A DNA stretch of 64,000 nt, taken from positions 4,712,001 to 4,776,000 of the forward strand of contig NZ_CP021354.1 of the NCBI RefSeq assembly GCF_003130705.1, written 5' to 3'. The stretch comes from Rhodococcus oxybenzonivorans. GTDB lineage: Bacteria > Actinomycetota > Actinomycetes > Mycobacteriales > Mycobacteriaceae. The translations under genes and the position numbers were made by a program. Position 1 is the stretch's first letter. Every line of letters starts with the position of its first letter. Below, piece after piece: positions 37,997 to 47,174 of this stretch. Under the pieces are notes generated by a model. It was not told the origin of the DNA. It saw only the letters and a list, made by a program, of their open reading frames with translations, and ran no database searches.

Positions 37997-39229
37997 TCAG
38001 TGCTGCAGCCGAACGGCGTATCCGGCGGCGTCGAGCGCGTCGAGCAGATCCTGCCGATGCCCCGGGCCACGGGTCTCCACGGTAAGGAAGACCTCCACCT
38101 CGTCCAGTGCGAGTGAGCCACCGGTCCGGGAGTGAACAACGTCGACCACGCTGGCCCCGTTCCCGCTGACCACCTCGAGGAGGCCGACCAAACCACCCGG
38201 TCGGTCCGGAATGGTCACGTGCACACCGAGATAGCGTCCCGACGCGCGCAACCCGTGGTTGACGACATGGGTCAGCAGTAGCGGGTCGACGTTGCCACCC
38301 GACAGCACGGCGCAGACCTTTCCGGTGAGGCCGAGCTCGGCCTCGGCGCAACTGATCAGTGCCGCAACCGCCGCCGCACCGGCGGGTTCGACGATGAGTT
38401 TCGCTCGCTCTAGGCACAACAGCAGGGCGCGGGACAACGCGTCCTCGCTCACCGTGACGATGGCGTCTACCTGAGTGCCGACGTGCGCGAACGGGACGTC
38501 GCCCGGTCGGCCGACCGCAATGCCGTCGGCCATCGTGGACATGTTCGCCAACGGCACGGGACGGCCTTCGGCGAGCGAAGCGGGCCACGCGGCTGCTTGC
38601 TCGGCCTGGACGCCGATGATGCGCACGTCGGGACGCAACTCCGACACCGCGGCGGCGATCCCCGCGATGAGGCCACCACCGCCCGTCGGAACGACAATGG
38701 TGCCGACGTCCGGCTCCTGCTCCAGAATTTCGAGGCCCACAGTCCCTTGACCTGCCACGATATCGACGTGGTCGAAGGGGTGAATCAGCACCGCCCCGGT
38801 CTCCGCAGCGAATTCCTTCGCCGCCACCAGGGCATCGTCCACGGTGTCACCGGTCAGATGCACGGTCGCGCCGTACGCCTTGGTTGCGACGAGTTTCGGT
38901 AGGGGTGCGCCCGTCGGCATGAAGACGGTCGACGCGATGCCCAGGTCGGTGGCCGCCCAGGCCACACCCTGGGCGTGATTACCGGCACTCGCGGCGACGA
39001 CACCAGACGCGCGTTCCTCCTCGGCGAGGTTCGCGATCCGGTAATACGCACCACGCGGCTTGAAAGACCCCGTGCGCTGGAGGTTTTCGCACTTGAGCGA
39101 CACCTCGTGCCCGCATCGCTCGGACAACGCCCTCGATGCGATCACCGGCGTCCGGCGCATCACGGGGGCCAGCAGCCTACGGGCTGCCCTGATCTGCTCG
39201 AGCGTGACGGATTCCACGCGGGCCAGCAT
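37997..39229 (-). CDS. ilvA: Threonine ammonia-lyase
   Basis: 410 aa. PLP enzyme deaminating threonine to 2-oxobutanoate. PLP lysine K57 in TGSFKPRGA, SAGNHAQGVA, the phosphate-binding GGGGLIAGIA and the SGGNVD motif are present. The C-terminal ~80 residues form a single ACT domain (TIPDRPGGLVGLLEVV), as in the shorter threonine dehydratases. 2-oxobutanoate feeds isoleucine or propionyl-CoA metabolism. It lies in a run of amino-acid genes (metB, cbs) and is separated from metB by compound palindrome copy B. Confidence 0.95.
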   Translation of the reverse strand: MLARVESVTLEQIRAARRLLAPVMRRTPVIASRALSERCGHEVSLKCENLQRTGSFKPRGAYYRIANLAEEERASGVVAASAGNHAQGVAWAATDLGIASTVFMPTGAPLPKLVATKAYGATVHLTGDTVDDALVAAKEFAAETGAVLIHPFDHVDIVAGQGTVGLEILEQEPDVGTIVVPTGGGGLIAGIAAAVSELRPDVRIIGVQAEQAAAWPASLAEGRPVPLANMSTMADGIAVGRPGDVPFAHVGTQVDAIVTVSEDALSRALLLCLERAKLIVEPAGAAAVAALISCAEAELGLTGKVCAVLSGGNVDPLLLTHVVNHGLRASGRYLGVHVTIPDRPGGLVGLLEVVSGNGASVVDVVHSRTGGSLALDEVEVFLTVETRGPGHRQDLLDALDAAGYAVRLQH

Positions 39230-39230
39230 A

Positions 39231-39302
39231 GGGCGCTCCGCGCCCTGTGAGTGGTTAAGGAGTCCAGAGACTCGTCAACCACTCACGGGCGGCGAAGCCG
39301 CC
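39231..39302. repeat. Compound palindromic repeat, copy B (metB 3' end)
   Basis: Same three-hairpin plan as at 25376 and 44956. Left mini-hairpin GGGCGC-TCC-GCGCCC (39231-39245). Long stem CGCCCTGTGAGTGGTT / AACCACTCACGGGCG (39241-39292) with inner AGTC/GACT. Right mini-hairpin GGCGGC-GAA-GCCGCC (39288-39302). It fills the space between the ilvA start and the metB stop and touches the stop codon. Confidence 0.8.
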
Positions 39303-40474
39303 TACTTCAGCGCCTGCTCGATGTCGCCGACGAGGTCGGCCGCGTCTTCGACGCCGACGGACAGTCGCACGAGGTCGTCCGGGACCTCGAGCAGCGAACC
39401 GGCGGTGGAGGCGTGCGTCATCGCACCGGGATGTTCGATGAGCGATTCGACACCACCGAGCGATTCGGCGAGGGTGAAGATCTCGGTTCGCGAGCAGAAG
39501 TCCAGCGCCGCCTGCTTGCCGCCGGCGAGCCGGACGGAGATCATGCCGCCGAAACGACGCATCTGCTTCTCGGCGATCTTGTGGCCGCTGTGCGATTCGA
39601 GGCCGGGGTAGATGACCTTGGAGACGGCCGGGTGCCCGGTGAGCAACTCCACGACCTTTTCGGCGTTGTCACTGTGCCGCTCCATGCGCAGGGCGAGGGT
39701 CTTGATGCCGCGCAGCGTGAGGAAGGCATCGAAGGGACCGGGTACGGCGCCGGCGCCGTTCTGGAGGAACGCGAATGCTGCGTCGAGTTCTTCGTCGTTG
39801 GTGACCAGTGCGCCGCCGACGACGTCGGAGTGGCCGCCGATGTATTTAGTGGTCGAGTGCAGGGCGATGTCGGCGCCGAGCTGCAGCGGCTGCTGCAGGT
39901 AAGGCGACGCGAACGTGTTGTCGACGACGATCTTCGCGTCGGCCGCGTGCGCCACCTCGGTGAGCGCTTCGATGTCACCGATGGTGAGCAACGGGTTGGT
40001 GGGGGTCTCGACCCACACCAGTTTGGTGTTCGGCCGGATCGCCTCGCGCACGGCATCCACATCGGACACCGGCACGGGGGTGTATTCGATACCCCACTGG
40101 GAGAAGACCTTGTCGATCAGGCGGAACGTGCCACCGTAGGCGTCGTTGGGGATGACGAGGTGGTCGCCCGGGCGGAGAACGGCACGCAGGACGCAGTCGG
40201 TGGCGGCCATGCCCGAGCCGAAGGCCCGGCCGTACGTGCCCGACTCCAGGGCTGCGAGGTTGGCCTCGAGCGGCCGGCGGGTGGGGTTGCCCGTGCGGGC
40301 GTACTCGAATCCGTTACGCATGCCGCCGACGCCGTCCTGTGCGAACGTCGAGCTCGCGTAGATCGGGACGTTGACGGCGCCGGTCTGCGGGTCGGGGTCG
40401 AATCCGGCGTGCACGGCCTTCGTGGAGAAACCCTGCCAGCTGATGTTGTCCGCTTTGCTGCGCTGCTCACTCAT
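39302..40474 (-). CDS. metB: Cystathionine gamma-synthase
   Basis: 390 aa, Cys/Met-metabolism PLP family. The PLP lysine is K210 in HSTTKYIGGHSDV. N-terminal FSTKAVHAGFDPDPQTGAVNVP and the substrate loop (YARTGNPTR) fit MetB. It joins O-acyl-homoserine and cysteine into cystathionine; with cbs 1.6 kb away this locus can run both directions of transsulfuration. A cystathionine gamma-lyase activity cannot be ruled out from sequence. Mycobacteria keep metB next to greA and cbs in the same way. Confidence 0.93.
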   Translation of the reverse strand: MSEQRSKADNISWQGFSTKAVHAGFDPDPQTGAVNVPIYASSTFAQDGVGGMRNGFEYARTGNPTRRPLEANLAALESGTYGRAFGSGMAATDCVLRAVLRPGDHLVIPNDAYGGTFRLIDKVFSQWGIEYTPVPVSDVDAVREAIRPNTKLVWVETPTNPLLTIGDIEALTEVAHAADAKIVVDNTFASPYLQQPLQLGADIALHSTTKYIGGHSDVVGGALVTNDEELDAAFAFLQNGAGAVPGPFDAFLTLRGIKTLALRMERHSDNAEKVVELLTGHPAVSKVIYPGLESHSGHKIAEKQMRRFGGMISVRLAGGKQAALDFCSRTEIFTLAESLGGVESLIEHPGAMTHASTAGSLLEVPDDLVRLSVGVEDAADLVGDIEQALK

Positions 40475-40495
40475 GTAGGCCAGCGTAGTGGGGAC

Positions 40496-41017
40496 CTAAT
40501 CTTGCAGATACTTCGCAATCGCGAATGCGACGTCGAGCTTGGTCTCGTCGCTCACGGAGGGGTCGATCGCGTTGACGATGATGCTGTGTGTCGGCGTGAG
40601 GAGTGCCATGGCGACGACGTCGAGGACCACCCCGTTCACCGCCGTGGCCCGCGGATCGGGGATCACATTCGTCCCGTTCCTCATCTCCACGATGACCACC
40701 GGGTCCGTCACCTGCGGCTTGACGGACGCCGTGAGGGTGCTCAGCACGTTGGCCTGCCCCTTCGACCACGAGCAGGTGGGATCGGCGGAGCCCGGCAGGA
40801 CTCCCTCGGTGAGATACGGCCGGTCTGATACCAACGACCCCAGCACCTCCGTCAGGTGGTCGCAGTCGGTCGACTCGGCCACCACCGCCGAGCTGGGTTT
40901 CGCTGTCGCCACCGATGCCGGCTGTGCGACGCCGTCGACCGCTTGCCCGCACCCGGCAACCGTCAGTCCGAGGGCGATGATCGGAATCCCCACGACACGA
41001 CGCAGACGAGCACCCAC
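40496..41017 (-). CDS. DUF3558-like lipoprotein
   Basis: 173 aa. Signal peptide with lipobox VAGC (C23), then a Ser/Ala linker and a domain with conserved cysteines (DCDHL and TCSWS) typical of actinobacterial DUF3558 lipoproteins. Start GTG 41017. It lies between cbs (upstream) and metB (downstream), all leftward, but a role in sulfur metabolism is not indicated. A 7-bp stem ACGGGCC/GGCCCGT sits between it and cbs (about 41041-41071). Confidence 0.8.
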   Translation of the reverse strand: MGARLRRVVGIPIIALGLTVAGCGQAVDGVAQPASVATAKPSSAVVAESTDCDHLTEVLGSLVSDRPYLTEGVLPGSADPTCSWSKGQANVLSTLTASVKPQVTDPVVIVEMRNGTNVIPDPRATAVNGVVLDVVAMALLTPTHSIIVNAIDPSVSDETKLDVAFAIAKYLQD

Positions 41018-41085
41018 TGATTTCCCCCCTCGGATGTGGAACGGGCCACCCGCGTCCGGCGAGCGGCCCGTCCAGATGTCTCGCC

Positions 41086-42471
41086 CTAGGACCCGGCGCT
41101 GAGGAACCCGAGCAGGTCGTGGCGAGTGATGACGCCGGCCGGCTTACCGTCGTCCACCACCATCAGCGCGTCGGTATCCCCCAGCGCCTTCGTCGCGGCC
41201 GACACCGGCTCCCCCGAACCGATGAGCGGAAAAGGCTTGCTCATGTGCTTCTCGACCGGGTCGGCGAGGTGGGCACGGCCCTCGAAGACGGCGCTGAGAA
41301 GGTCGCGCTCCGTCACACTTCCCGCGACCTCACCGGCCATGACGGGCGGCTCGGCCCCGACGACGGGCATCTGAGACACCCCGTACTCGCGGAGGATCTC
41401 GATGGCGTCGCGCAGCGTCTCGGACGGGTGCGTGTGGACGAGGTCTGGGAGCTCGCCGGACTTGCCGCGCAGCACGTCGCCGACCGTCTTCTCGTCCGGC
41501 TTGCCGTCGAGCGGGGTGCGGAGGAAGCCGTAGGAGGCCATCCACTTGTCGTTGAAGATCTTGGACAGGTAGCCGCGTCCGCCGTCGGGAAGGAGAACGA
41601 CGATCACCGCGTCGGGACCCTCACGTTTGGCGACCTCGAGTGCGGCGACGACGGCCATTCCGCACGATCCGCCGACCAGCAGGCCTTCTTCACGCGCGAG
41701 TCGGCGTGTCATCTCGAAGGAGTCGGCATCGGAGACGGCGATGATTTCGTCGGGGATGGACGGGTCGTAGGCGCTCGGCCAGAAGTCCTCGCCGACTCCT
41801 TCGACGAGGTAGGGACGGCCGGTGCCGCCGGAGTACACGGAGCCCTCGGGGTCGGCGCCGATGATCTTGACCTTCCCGCCCGACACCTCCTTGAGGTAGC
41901 GGCCGGTGCCGGTGATGGTGCCGCCGGTGCCGACGCCCGCGACGAAGTGGGTGATCTTTCCGTCGGTGTCGGCCCAGATTTCCGGTCCGGTGGTCTCGTA
42001 ATGGCTCTGCGGACCGCCCGGGTTGGCGTACTGGTTCGGCTTCCACGCGCCGGGGATGTCGCGGGCGAGGCGGTCGGACACGCTGTAGTAGCTGTCGGGG
42101 TGTTCCGGCGCGACCGCGGTCGGGCACACCACTACCTCGGCACCGTAGGCTTTGAGGACGTTGCGCTTGTCTTCGCCGACCTTGTCGGGGCACACGAACA
42201 CGCACTTGTACCCACGTTTCTGTGCAACCAGGGCCAGCCCGACGCCGGTGTTGCCGGACGTGGGTTCGACGATGGTTCCGCCCGGCTTCAGCTCGCCGGA
42301 CGCCTCGGCGGCGTCGATCATCTTGACCGCGATGCGGTCCTTCGAGCTTCCGCCGGGGTTCAGGTACTCGAGCTTGGCTGCAACGGTCCCGTGTTCGCCG
42401 CCGATAACCGAAGTGAGCTTGACGAGAGGGGTGTTGCCGATCAGGTCGACGACGTGTTCCGCGATGCGCAT
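41086..42471 (-). CDS. cbs: Cystathionine beta-synthase
   Basis: 461 aa. PLP lysine K44 in NPGGSSKDRIA, SGNTGVGLA, the GTGGTITG phosphate loop and SCGMAVVAAL are present. The C-terminal ~125 residues hold a CBS-domain pair (VHTHPSETLRDAIEIL and SVTERDLLSAVFEGRA), as in the mycobacterial enzyme. It condenses serine and homocysteine to cystathionine. ATG 42471 gives MRIAEHV, matching the mycobacterial N-terminus; an upstream TTG at 42495 is not preferred. Divergent from the SGNH hydrolase gene. Confidence 0.95.
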   Translation of the reverse strand: MRIAEHVVDLIGNTPLVKLTSVIGGEHGTVAAKLEYLNPGGSSKDRIAVKMIDAAEASGELKPGGTIVEPTSGNTGVGLALVAQKRGYKCVFVCPDKVGEDKRNVLKAYGAEVVVCPTAVAPEHPDSYYSVSDRLARDIPGAWKPNQYANPGGPQSHYETTGPEIWADTDGKITHFVAGVGTGGTITGTGRYLKEVSGGKVKIIGADPEGSVYSGGTGRPYLVEGVGEDFWPSAYDPSIPDEIIAVSDADSFEMTRRLAREEGLLVGGSCGMAVVAALEVAKREGPDAVIVVLLPDGGRGYLSKIFNDKWMASYGFLRTPLDGKPDEKTVGDVLRGKSGELPDLVHTHPSETLRDAIEILREYGVSQMPVVGAEPPVMAGEVAGSVTERDLLSAVFEGRAHLADPVEKHMSKPFPLIGSGEPVSAATKALGDTDALMVVDDGKPAGVITRHDLLGFLSAGS

Positions 42472-42606
42472 GACTCCATGGTCCCAGATGCGCAAATCGG
42501 ATGCTCACAGACGTCCGGCACGGGGCATCGGACGCGGCTAGATTGGTACGGACGCAGTCCGCCGGAACCCGTGAGAAACACACCAGGTAGCGGAAAGGTG
42601 AGTGCA

Positions 42607-43629
42607 GTGCCGAAGAGCACCTGGCAGGCCGGAGTGAAGGCCGGCGCCACGGCGGTAGTAGCGGGATCGAGCGCAGGAACACTGTCATGGGTGGCGTACT
42701 CGTACCTCATGTCGCAGGCGACGGCGGCGAGAGGCGTCATCGGACGCAACGTCGCGAAACCGCCGGAGGCCGACGGCGTGTACGCCCCTGGCAGCGCGGC
42801 CGTGGAACGCTGGCGTCGCGGCACACCGTTCGACCTGCACCTGATGATTTTCGGCGACTCGACCGCTGCAGGCGTGGGCTGCCTGACGGCGGAGGAAGTG
42901 CCCGGCGTGCAGATCGCCCGCCGCCTCGCCGACGAGACGGGTAAGCGGGTTCGGCTGAGCACCAAAGCAATCGGCGGTGCCACCTCGCGGGGACTCAGTG
43001 GCCAGGTTGACGCGATGTTCGTGGCGGGGCCGCCTCCTGACGCCGCCGTCATTCTCGTCGGAGCCAACGATGTCACAGCGAAGAACTCGATCCGCGCCTC
43101 GGCCCGCAGGCTGGGCGAGGCCGTCGCCCGATTGAGGGAGCACGACTGCGCCGTTGTCGTCGGGACGTGCCCCGACCTGGGAGTCGTCACAGCCATACCG
43201 CAGCCCCTGCGCACCGTCGTCCGCACGTGGGGCCTGCGTCTGGCGAGGGCGCAGGCGGTCGCGGTCACCGCGGCGGGGGGACATCCGGTTGCGCTGGCCG
43301 ATTTGCTGGCGCGCGAATTCCTGGCTGCCCCCGACCGAATGTTCTCGGCCGACCACTTCCATCCTTCTGCTGCGGGATACGAACTGGCGGCAATGCAGAT
43401 CGTGCCCGTCCTCGCCACAGCACTGGGCATGTGGCACGGCGGCCCTCTCCCGGACCTGCCCGAGGTCTCGGAAGCAGCCGAGGCACGCAAGTTCTCGACG
43501 CGAACACTCGCCTCGCTCAATCGCTTTCTGTGGCGACGTGCCGCGCGACGCCGTGCGACGGGCCGCCTCGACGACCTTCTCGGAATCGAGGAGGCGTCGG
43601 CGTCGCGCGCCCGGAAGGCCGCCCAGTGA
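42607..43629 (+). CDS. SGNH/GDSL-type esterase (Rv1075c-like)
   Basis: 340 aa. Hydrophobic N-terminus (residues ~8-37) that may anchor or export it. The GDSL block IFGDSTAAG has nucleophile S85, block II G near 129, block III GAND (N154) and block V DHFHP (D249, H252) complete the catalytic set. The mycobacterial orthologue is an envelope esterase. Start GTG 42607 has GGAAAGG ahead of it; GTG 42598 is the alternative. A huge in-frame extension back to 41119 is antisense to cbs and rejected. Followed by fadA in the same direction. Confidence 0.9.
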   Translation: MPKSTWQAGVKAGATAVVAGSSAGTLSWVAYSYLMSQATAARGVIGRNVAKPPEADGVYAPGSAAVERWRRGTPFDLHLMIFGDSTAAGVGCLTAEEVPGVQIARRLADETGKRVRLSTKAIGGATSRGLSGQVDAMFVAGPPPDAAVILVGANDVTAKNSIRASARRLGEAVARLREHDCAVVVGTCPDLGVVTAIPQPLRTVVRTWGLRLARAQAVAVTAAGGHPVALADLLAREFLAAPDRMFSADHFHPSAAGYELAAMQIVPVLATALGMWHGGPLPDLPEVSEAAEARKFSTRTLASLNRFLWRRAARRRATGRLDDLLGIEEASASRARKAAQ

Positions 43630-43737
43630 GACGGAGATATCCGCGCACGGACGCGACGACGTAGGTTGTCTGAACAGCCATGAAATCGGTGGCCTGCAAC
43701 ACAGTGCAGACCTCCGCAGCCGACAAAGGAGTTATCG

Positions 43738-44955
43738 ATGCCCGAGGCAGTAATCGTCTCTGCAGTACGTTCACCGATCGGTCGGGCCATGAAGGGCTCA
43801 CTGAAGTCGATCCGCCCGGATGATCTGACGACGCAGATGGTTGCAGCGGCGCTGGCGAAGGTCCCCGAACTCGATCCCACCGAGATCGACGACCTGCTCC
43901 TGGGCTGCGGCCAGCCGGCCGGGCAGTCCGGGTTCAACATCGCGCGCGTCGTCGCCGTGCAGCTGGGCTACGACTTCCTGCCCGGTGTGACCGTCAACCG
44001 GTACTGTTCGTCCTCGCTGCAGACCACCCGCATGGCGCTGCACGCGATCAAGGCCGGCGAGGGCGATGTCTTCATCTCGGGCGGTGTCGAGTCGGTGTCG
44101 AGCTTCGTCACCGGCAACGCCGACGGTCTGCCCAACACGAAGAACCCCAAGTTCGCCGACGCCGAGGCCCGGACCGGCAAGCTCGCCGAGGGTGGCGTCG
44201 CCTGGACCGATCCGCGTGAGGACGACCTGCTGCCCGACGTCTACATCGCGATGGGTCAGACCGCCGAGAACGTGGCATCCGCCACCGGCATCAGCCGTGA
44301 GGAGCAGGACCGCTGGGGTGTCCGGTCGCAGAATCGTGCGGAGGAGGCCATCAAGAACGGATTCTTCGAGCGGGAGATCACCCCGGTCACCCTTCCCGAC
44401 GGCACCGTCGTCAGCACCGACGACGGCCCGCGCGCCGGCACCACCTACGAGGCCGTCAGTCAGCTGAAGCCGGTGTTCCGGCCGGACGGCACCGTCACCG
44501 CCGGCAACGCGTGCCCGCTCAACGACGGCGCCGCCGCGCTCGTGATCATGTCGGACACGAAGGCGAAGGCCCTTGGATTGACTCCGCTGGCCCGCATCGT
44601 GTCGACCGGTGTGTCTGGTCTGTCGCCCGAGATCATGGGTCTCGGGCCGATCGAGGCCGTCAAGAAGGCGCTCGCACTGGCCGGGAAGAGTGTTTCGGAC
44701 ATCGACCTGTTCGAGATCAACGAGGCCTTCGCGGTCCAGGTACTCGGTTCGGCCCGTGAGCTGAAGATCGACGAGGACAAGCTGAACATCTCCGGTGGCG
44801 CCATCGCCCTCGGTCACCCGTTCGGCATGACCGGTGCCCGCATCACCAACACCCTGCTCAACAACCTGCGTGAGCAGGACAAGACGTTCGGCGTCGAGAC
44901 CATGTGCGTCGGCGGAGGGCAGGGCATGGCCATGGTCCTCGAACGCCTGAGCTGA
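43738..44955 (+). CDS. fadA: Acetyl-CoA C-acyltransferase (thiolase, FadA3-like)
   Basis: 405 aa. Thiolase with the acyl-accepting cysteine C90 in NRYCSSSLQT, the catalytic His in ALGHPFGMTGAR and the second Cys in MCVGGGQGMA. Catalyses the last step of beta-oxidation or acetoacetyl-CoA formation. It keeps the place of mycobacterial fadA3. AGGAGTTATCG precedes ATG 43738. The compound palindrome copy C starts the base after its stop. Confidence 0.95.
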   Translation: MPEAVIVSAVRSPIGRAMKGSLKSIRPDDLTTQMVAAALAKVPELDPTEIDDLLLGCGQPAGQSGFNIARVVAVQLGYDFLPGVTVNRYCSSSLQTTRMALHAIKAGEGDVFISGGVESVSSFVTGNADGLPNTKNPKFADAEARTGKLAEGGVAWTDPREDDLLPDVYIAMGQTAENVASATGISREEQDRWGVRSQNRAEEAIKNGFFEREITPVTLPDGTVVSTDDGPRAGTTYEAVSQLKPVFRPDGTVTAGNACPLNDGAAALVIMSDTKAKALGLTPLARIVSTGVSGLSPEIMGLGPIEAVKKALALAGKSVSDIDLFEINEAFAVQVLGSARELKIDEDKLNISGGAIALGHPFGMTGARITNTLLNNLREQDKTFGVETMCVGGGQGMAMVLERLS

Positions 44956-45025
44956 GGCGGCTCCGCCACCCGTGAGTGGTCGACGAGTGCAGAGACTCGT
45001 TAACCACTCACGGGCGCGAAGCGCC
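44956..45025. repeat. Compound palindromic repeat, copy C (between convergent fadA and BI-1 gene)
   Basis: Left mini-hairpin GGCGG-CT-CCGCC (44956-44967) begins directly after the fadA stop. Long stem CCCGTGAGTGGT / ACCACTCACGGG (44969-45014) has inner ACGAGT/ACTCGT. Right mini-hairpin GGCGC-GAA-GCGCC runs to 45025, the last base of the convergent gene's stop. Third copy of the element seen at 25376 and 39231. Confidence 0.82.
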
Positions 45026-45879
45026 TAGTCGTTGTTGAAGTAACTCAGCAGGCGGAGGATCTCGACGTACAGCCACACCAGGGTGACCGTGAGTCCGAAC
45101 GCGACTCCCCAGGCGGCCTTCTCCGGCGCCTGAGCGCGGATCAGCTGGTCAGCGGCGTCGAAGTCCAGCAGGAAGCTAAAGGCGGCGATACCGATGCACA
45201 CGAGGCTGAAGATGATGGCCATCGTGCCGCCGTCACGCAGTCCGAGCCCCCCTTCGATGAAGAAGCTGGCGATCACGTTGCCCAAGGCGAGGACGACGAC
45301 ACCGATGAGAGCGCCGATGATCATCCGCGTCAGGCGGGGCGTGACTCGGATCGCGCCCGTCTTGTAGACGACGAGCATGCCGAAGAACACACCGAACGTG
45401 CCGAGGACTGCCTGGCCGATCAACGCCGAACCGCCGACTCCACCGAACGTGATGTCGGTGAACATGAACGACAGCGCACCGAGGAACAGACCCTCCGCGA
45501 CGGCGTAGGCGAGCACGATCGCCGGGTTGTCCATCTTGCGGCCGAAGGTGGCGATCAGCACGAGGACGAGACCGACCAGGCCGCCACCGATGACGAACGG
45601 AACAGCCAGGTCCGCATCGTTGCTGACCAGGAAGTAGGAGACGATCGCCGTCACCGAGAGCACACCGAGTGTGATCCCGGTCTTCGTGACGACATCGTCG
45701 ATGGTCATCGAACGGTAGTCGGGGCCCGTGCGGTAGGGCTCGGCCTGCGTGTACTGAGGCTGACCGAACTGCTGCGTGACCTGCGCGGCGCCGGCCGTCG
45801 TAGATCCGAACGAGGCGTATCCGCCGTTGCCCTCTTGTTTGGGCAGGTTACGGAACACCGGGTTACTGGTGGTGCGCAC
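45025..45879 (-). CDS. Bax inhibitor-1/YccA family membrane protein
   Basis: About 284 aa. Soluble N-terminal ~65 residues (Gln/Tyr/Thr-rich, with SNPVFRNLPKQE) precede seven membrane helices. Conserved BI-1 features are YAVAEGLFLGALS, a middle FGMLVVYKTG and the C-terminal DFDAADQLI plus WLYVEILRLL. Family members are pH-sensitive calcium leak channels in other bacteria. GTG 45879 has AGAAGGG at a better distance than ATG 45888. It is convergent with fadA. Confidence 0.9.
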   Translation of the reverse strand: MRTTSNPVFRNLPKQEGNGGYASFGSTTAGAAQVTQQFGQPQYTQAEPYRTGPDYRSMTIDDVVTKTGITLGVLSVTAIVSYFLVSNDADLAVPFVIGGGLVGLVLVLIATFGRKMDNPAIVLAYAVAEGLFLGALSFMFTDITFGGVGGSALIGQAVLGTFGVFFGMLVVYKTGAIRVTPRLTRMIIGALIGVVVLALGNVIASFFIEGGLGLRDGGTMAIIFSLVCIGIAAFSFLLDFDAADQLIRAQAPEKAAWGVAFGLTVTLVWLYVEILRLLSYFNND

Positions 45880-46045
45880 CGTGCACATCCCTTCTCGTGG
45901 CTCGCCGGGTAGATCCGGGTTCTCTCATAACGATGAACGTCCGGCACCCCGCCGCGAGTTCCCGTTCTTCGCTTCGGGTCGGACAATTCGGACTCTACCG
46001 GTGCCGCAGTGGCGGCCGCCAGACGAGTGCCCGACGACGCGGCGA

Positions 46046-47173
46046 TCAGGCGATCGACCGGGTCACGGTGAATTTGGCGTTGCGGCCGACCACGTCGGTG
46101 CGCCCGACCAGCCGTTGCAGCCGGCCTCGATATCCGAGATGAGAGTTGTACACGGTCCACATTTCGCCACCGGAACGGAGTACCCGTCCCGCTTCGGCGA
46201 ACATCTTCAGCGCAACACCGGTGTGTACGGCCGCGCCGACGTGGAACGGCGGATTACAGAGGACGACGTCGCAACTTCCGGTGGGCAGTGTCGACATCAC
46301 GTCGTCGCGCAGTGTGCTCACCCGGTCGGCGACTCCGTTGGCACGGGCCGTGGCCGAGGCGGATGCGACCGCGGCCGCCGACTGGTCGGTGGCGATGACC
46401 GAGATGCCGGGCCGCAGCCGAGCGAGGCTGACAGCCAGGATGCCGGTGCCGCAGCCGAGGTCGACGGCGGTCTCGGCGGCGGGGTCCACGCGCGGGAGGA
46501 AGTCGAGGAGGTACCGGGTCCCGATGTCCAGTGTGGAACCGGCGAACGCGGCTCCGTAGGAGACGACGTCGAGGCCGAGCTCGTCGATATGTTCGGTGAC
46601 CGGGAAACTCGACCGAGCAGACGCCACCGGACCGCTCGCGATCAGCACCCGCGACTTCTGCCGCCCGAGCGTTGCCCGCACGGACGCGAACGAGCGGTGG
46701 AGCACCTCGTTCATCCCGGTGGAAATGTGCTTGTTCCGGCCGCCGGCGAAAACCACCACGCCGGGGTCGGCGTGACGCGCAATCGCCTCGGCGATCTCGG
46801 CGAGCTCGCTCAGGCTCCGCGGCAATTGCAGCAGGACGACGCGCACACCCTCGAGTAGGTCCTGTCCGAGGGAGCACTGCCGATAGCACGACGTCAGACC
46901 TGCCGCCTCGGCATTGCGGGCCAGTGCCTGCTCCCCGGTCAGCGGATCCTGGAACACCCGGATGCCGGTGGAGTCGTGCGTCACCGCGGCGCTCAGTGTG
47001 AGCGCACCGTAGTGGTCCCCGATCACGGCGACGCTTCCCGCAGGTGCGTCCGAAAGAGCGGTCGCGGCCTCGTCGAGGATCAGGCGGTCTGCGGCGTCGA
47101 CGGCCACCAGATTCGGTGCCTCGACGTCGGGGCGGCGCCGCAACAGAGCGAACAGTGAATCACGGTCGAGCAC
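46046..47173 (-). CDS. RlmG/RsmC-like class I SAM methyltransferase
   Basis: 375 aa. An N-terminal pseudo-methyltransferase-like half is followed by a catalytic SAM domain with DLGCGTGIL (motif I) and the N6/N2-methyltransferase motif LCNPPFH (motif IV NPPF). This two-domain layout with NPPF is typical of 23S/16S rRNA guanine-N2 methyltransferases (RlmG, RsmC). The exact target is not certain. GTG 47173 starts one base after the nitroreductase stop, so the two are cotranscribed. Adjacent 3' region (45880-46045) is non-coding. Confidence 0.85.
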   Translation of the reverse strand: MLDRDSLFALLRRRPDVEAPNLVAVDAADRLILDEAATALSDAPAGSVAVIGDHYGALTLSAAVTHDSTGIRVFQDPLTGEQALARNAEAAGLTSCYRQCSLGQDLLEGVRVVLLQLPRSLSELAEIAEAIARHADPGVVVFAGGRNKHISTGMNEVLHRSFASVRATLGRQKSRVLIASGPVASARSSFPVTEHIDELGLDVVSYGAAFAGSTLDIGTRYLLDFLPRVDPAAETAVDLGCGTGILAVSLARLRPGISVIATDQSAAAVASASATARANGVADRVSTLRDDVMSTLPTGSCDVVLCNPPFHVGAAVHTGVALKMFAEAGRVLRSGGEMWTVYNSHLGYRGRLQRLVGRTDVVGRNAKFTVTRSIA

Positions 47174-47174
47174 C

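Noticed and set aside
41119..42606. Very long plus-strand frame continuous with the SGNH hydrolase (836 aa in total)
   Set aside because: The part before 42607 is antisense to cbs, whose protein is highly conserved; a ribosome site and conserved N-terminus place the start at 42607.
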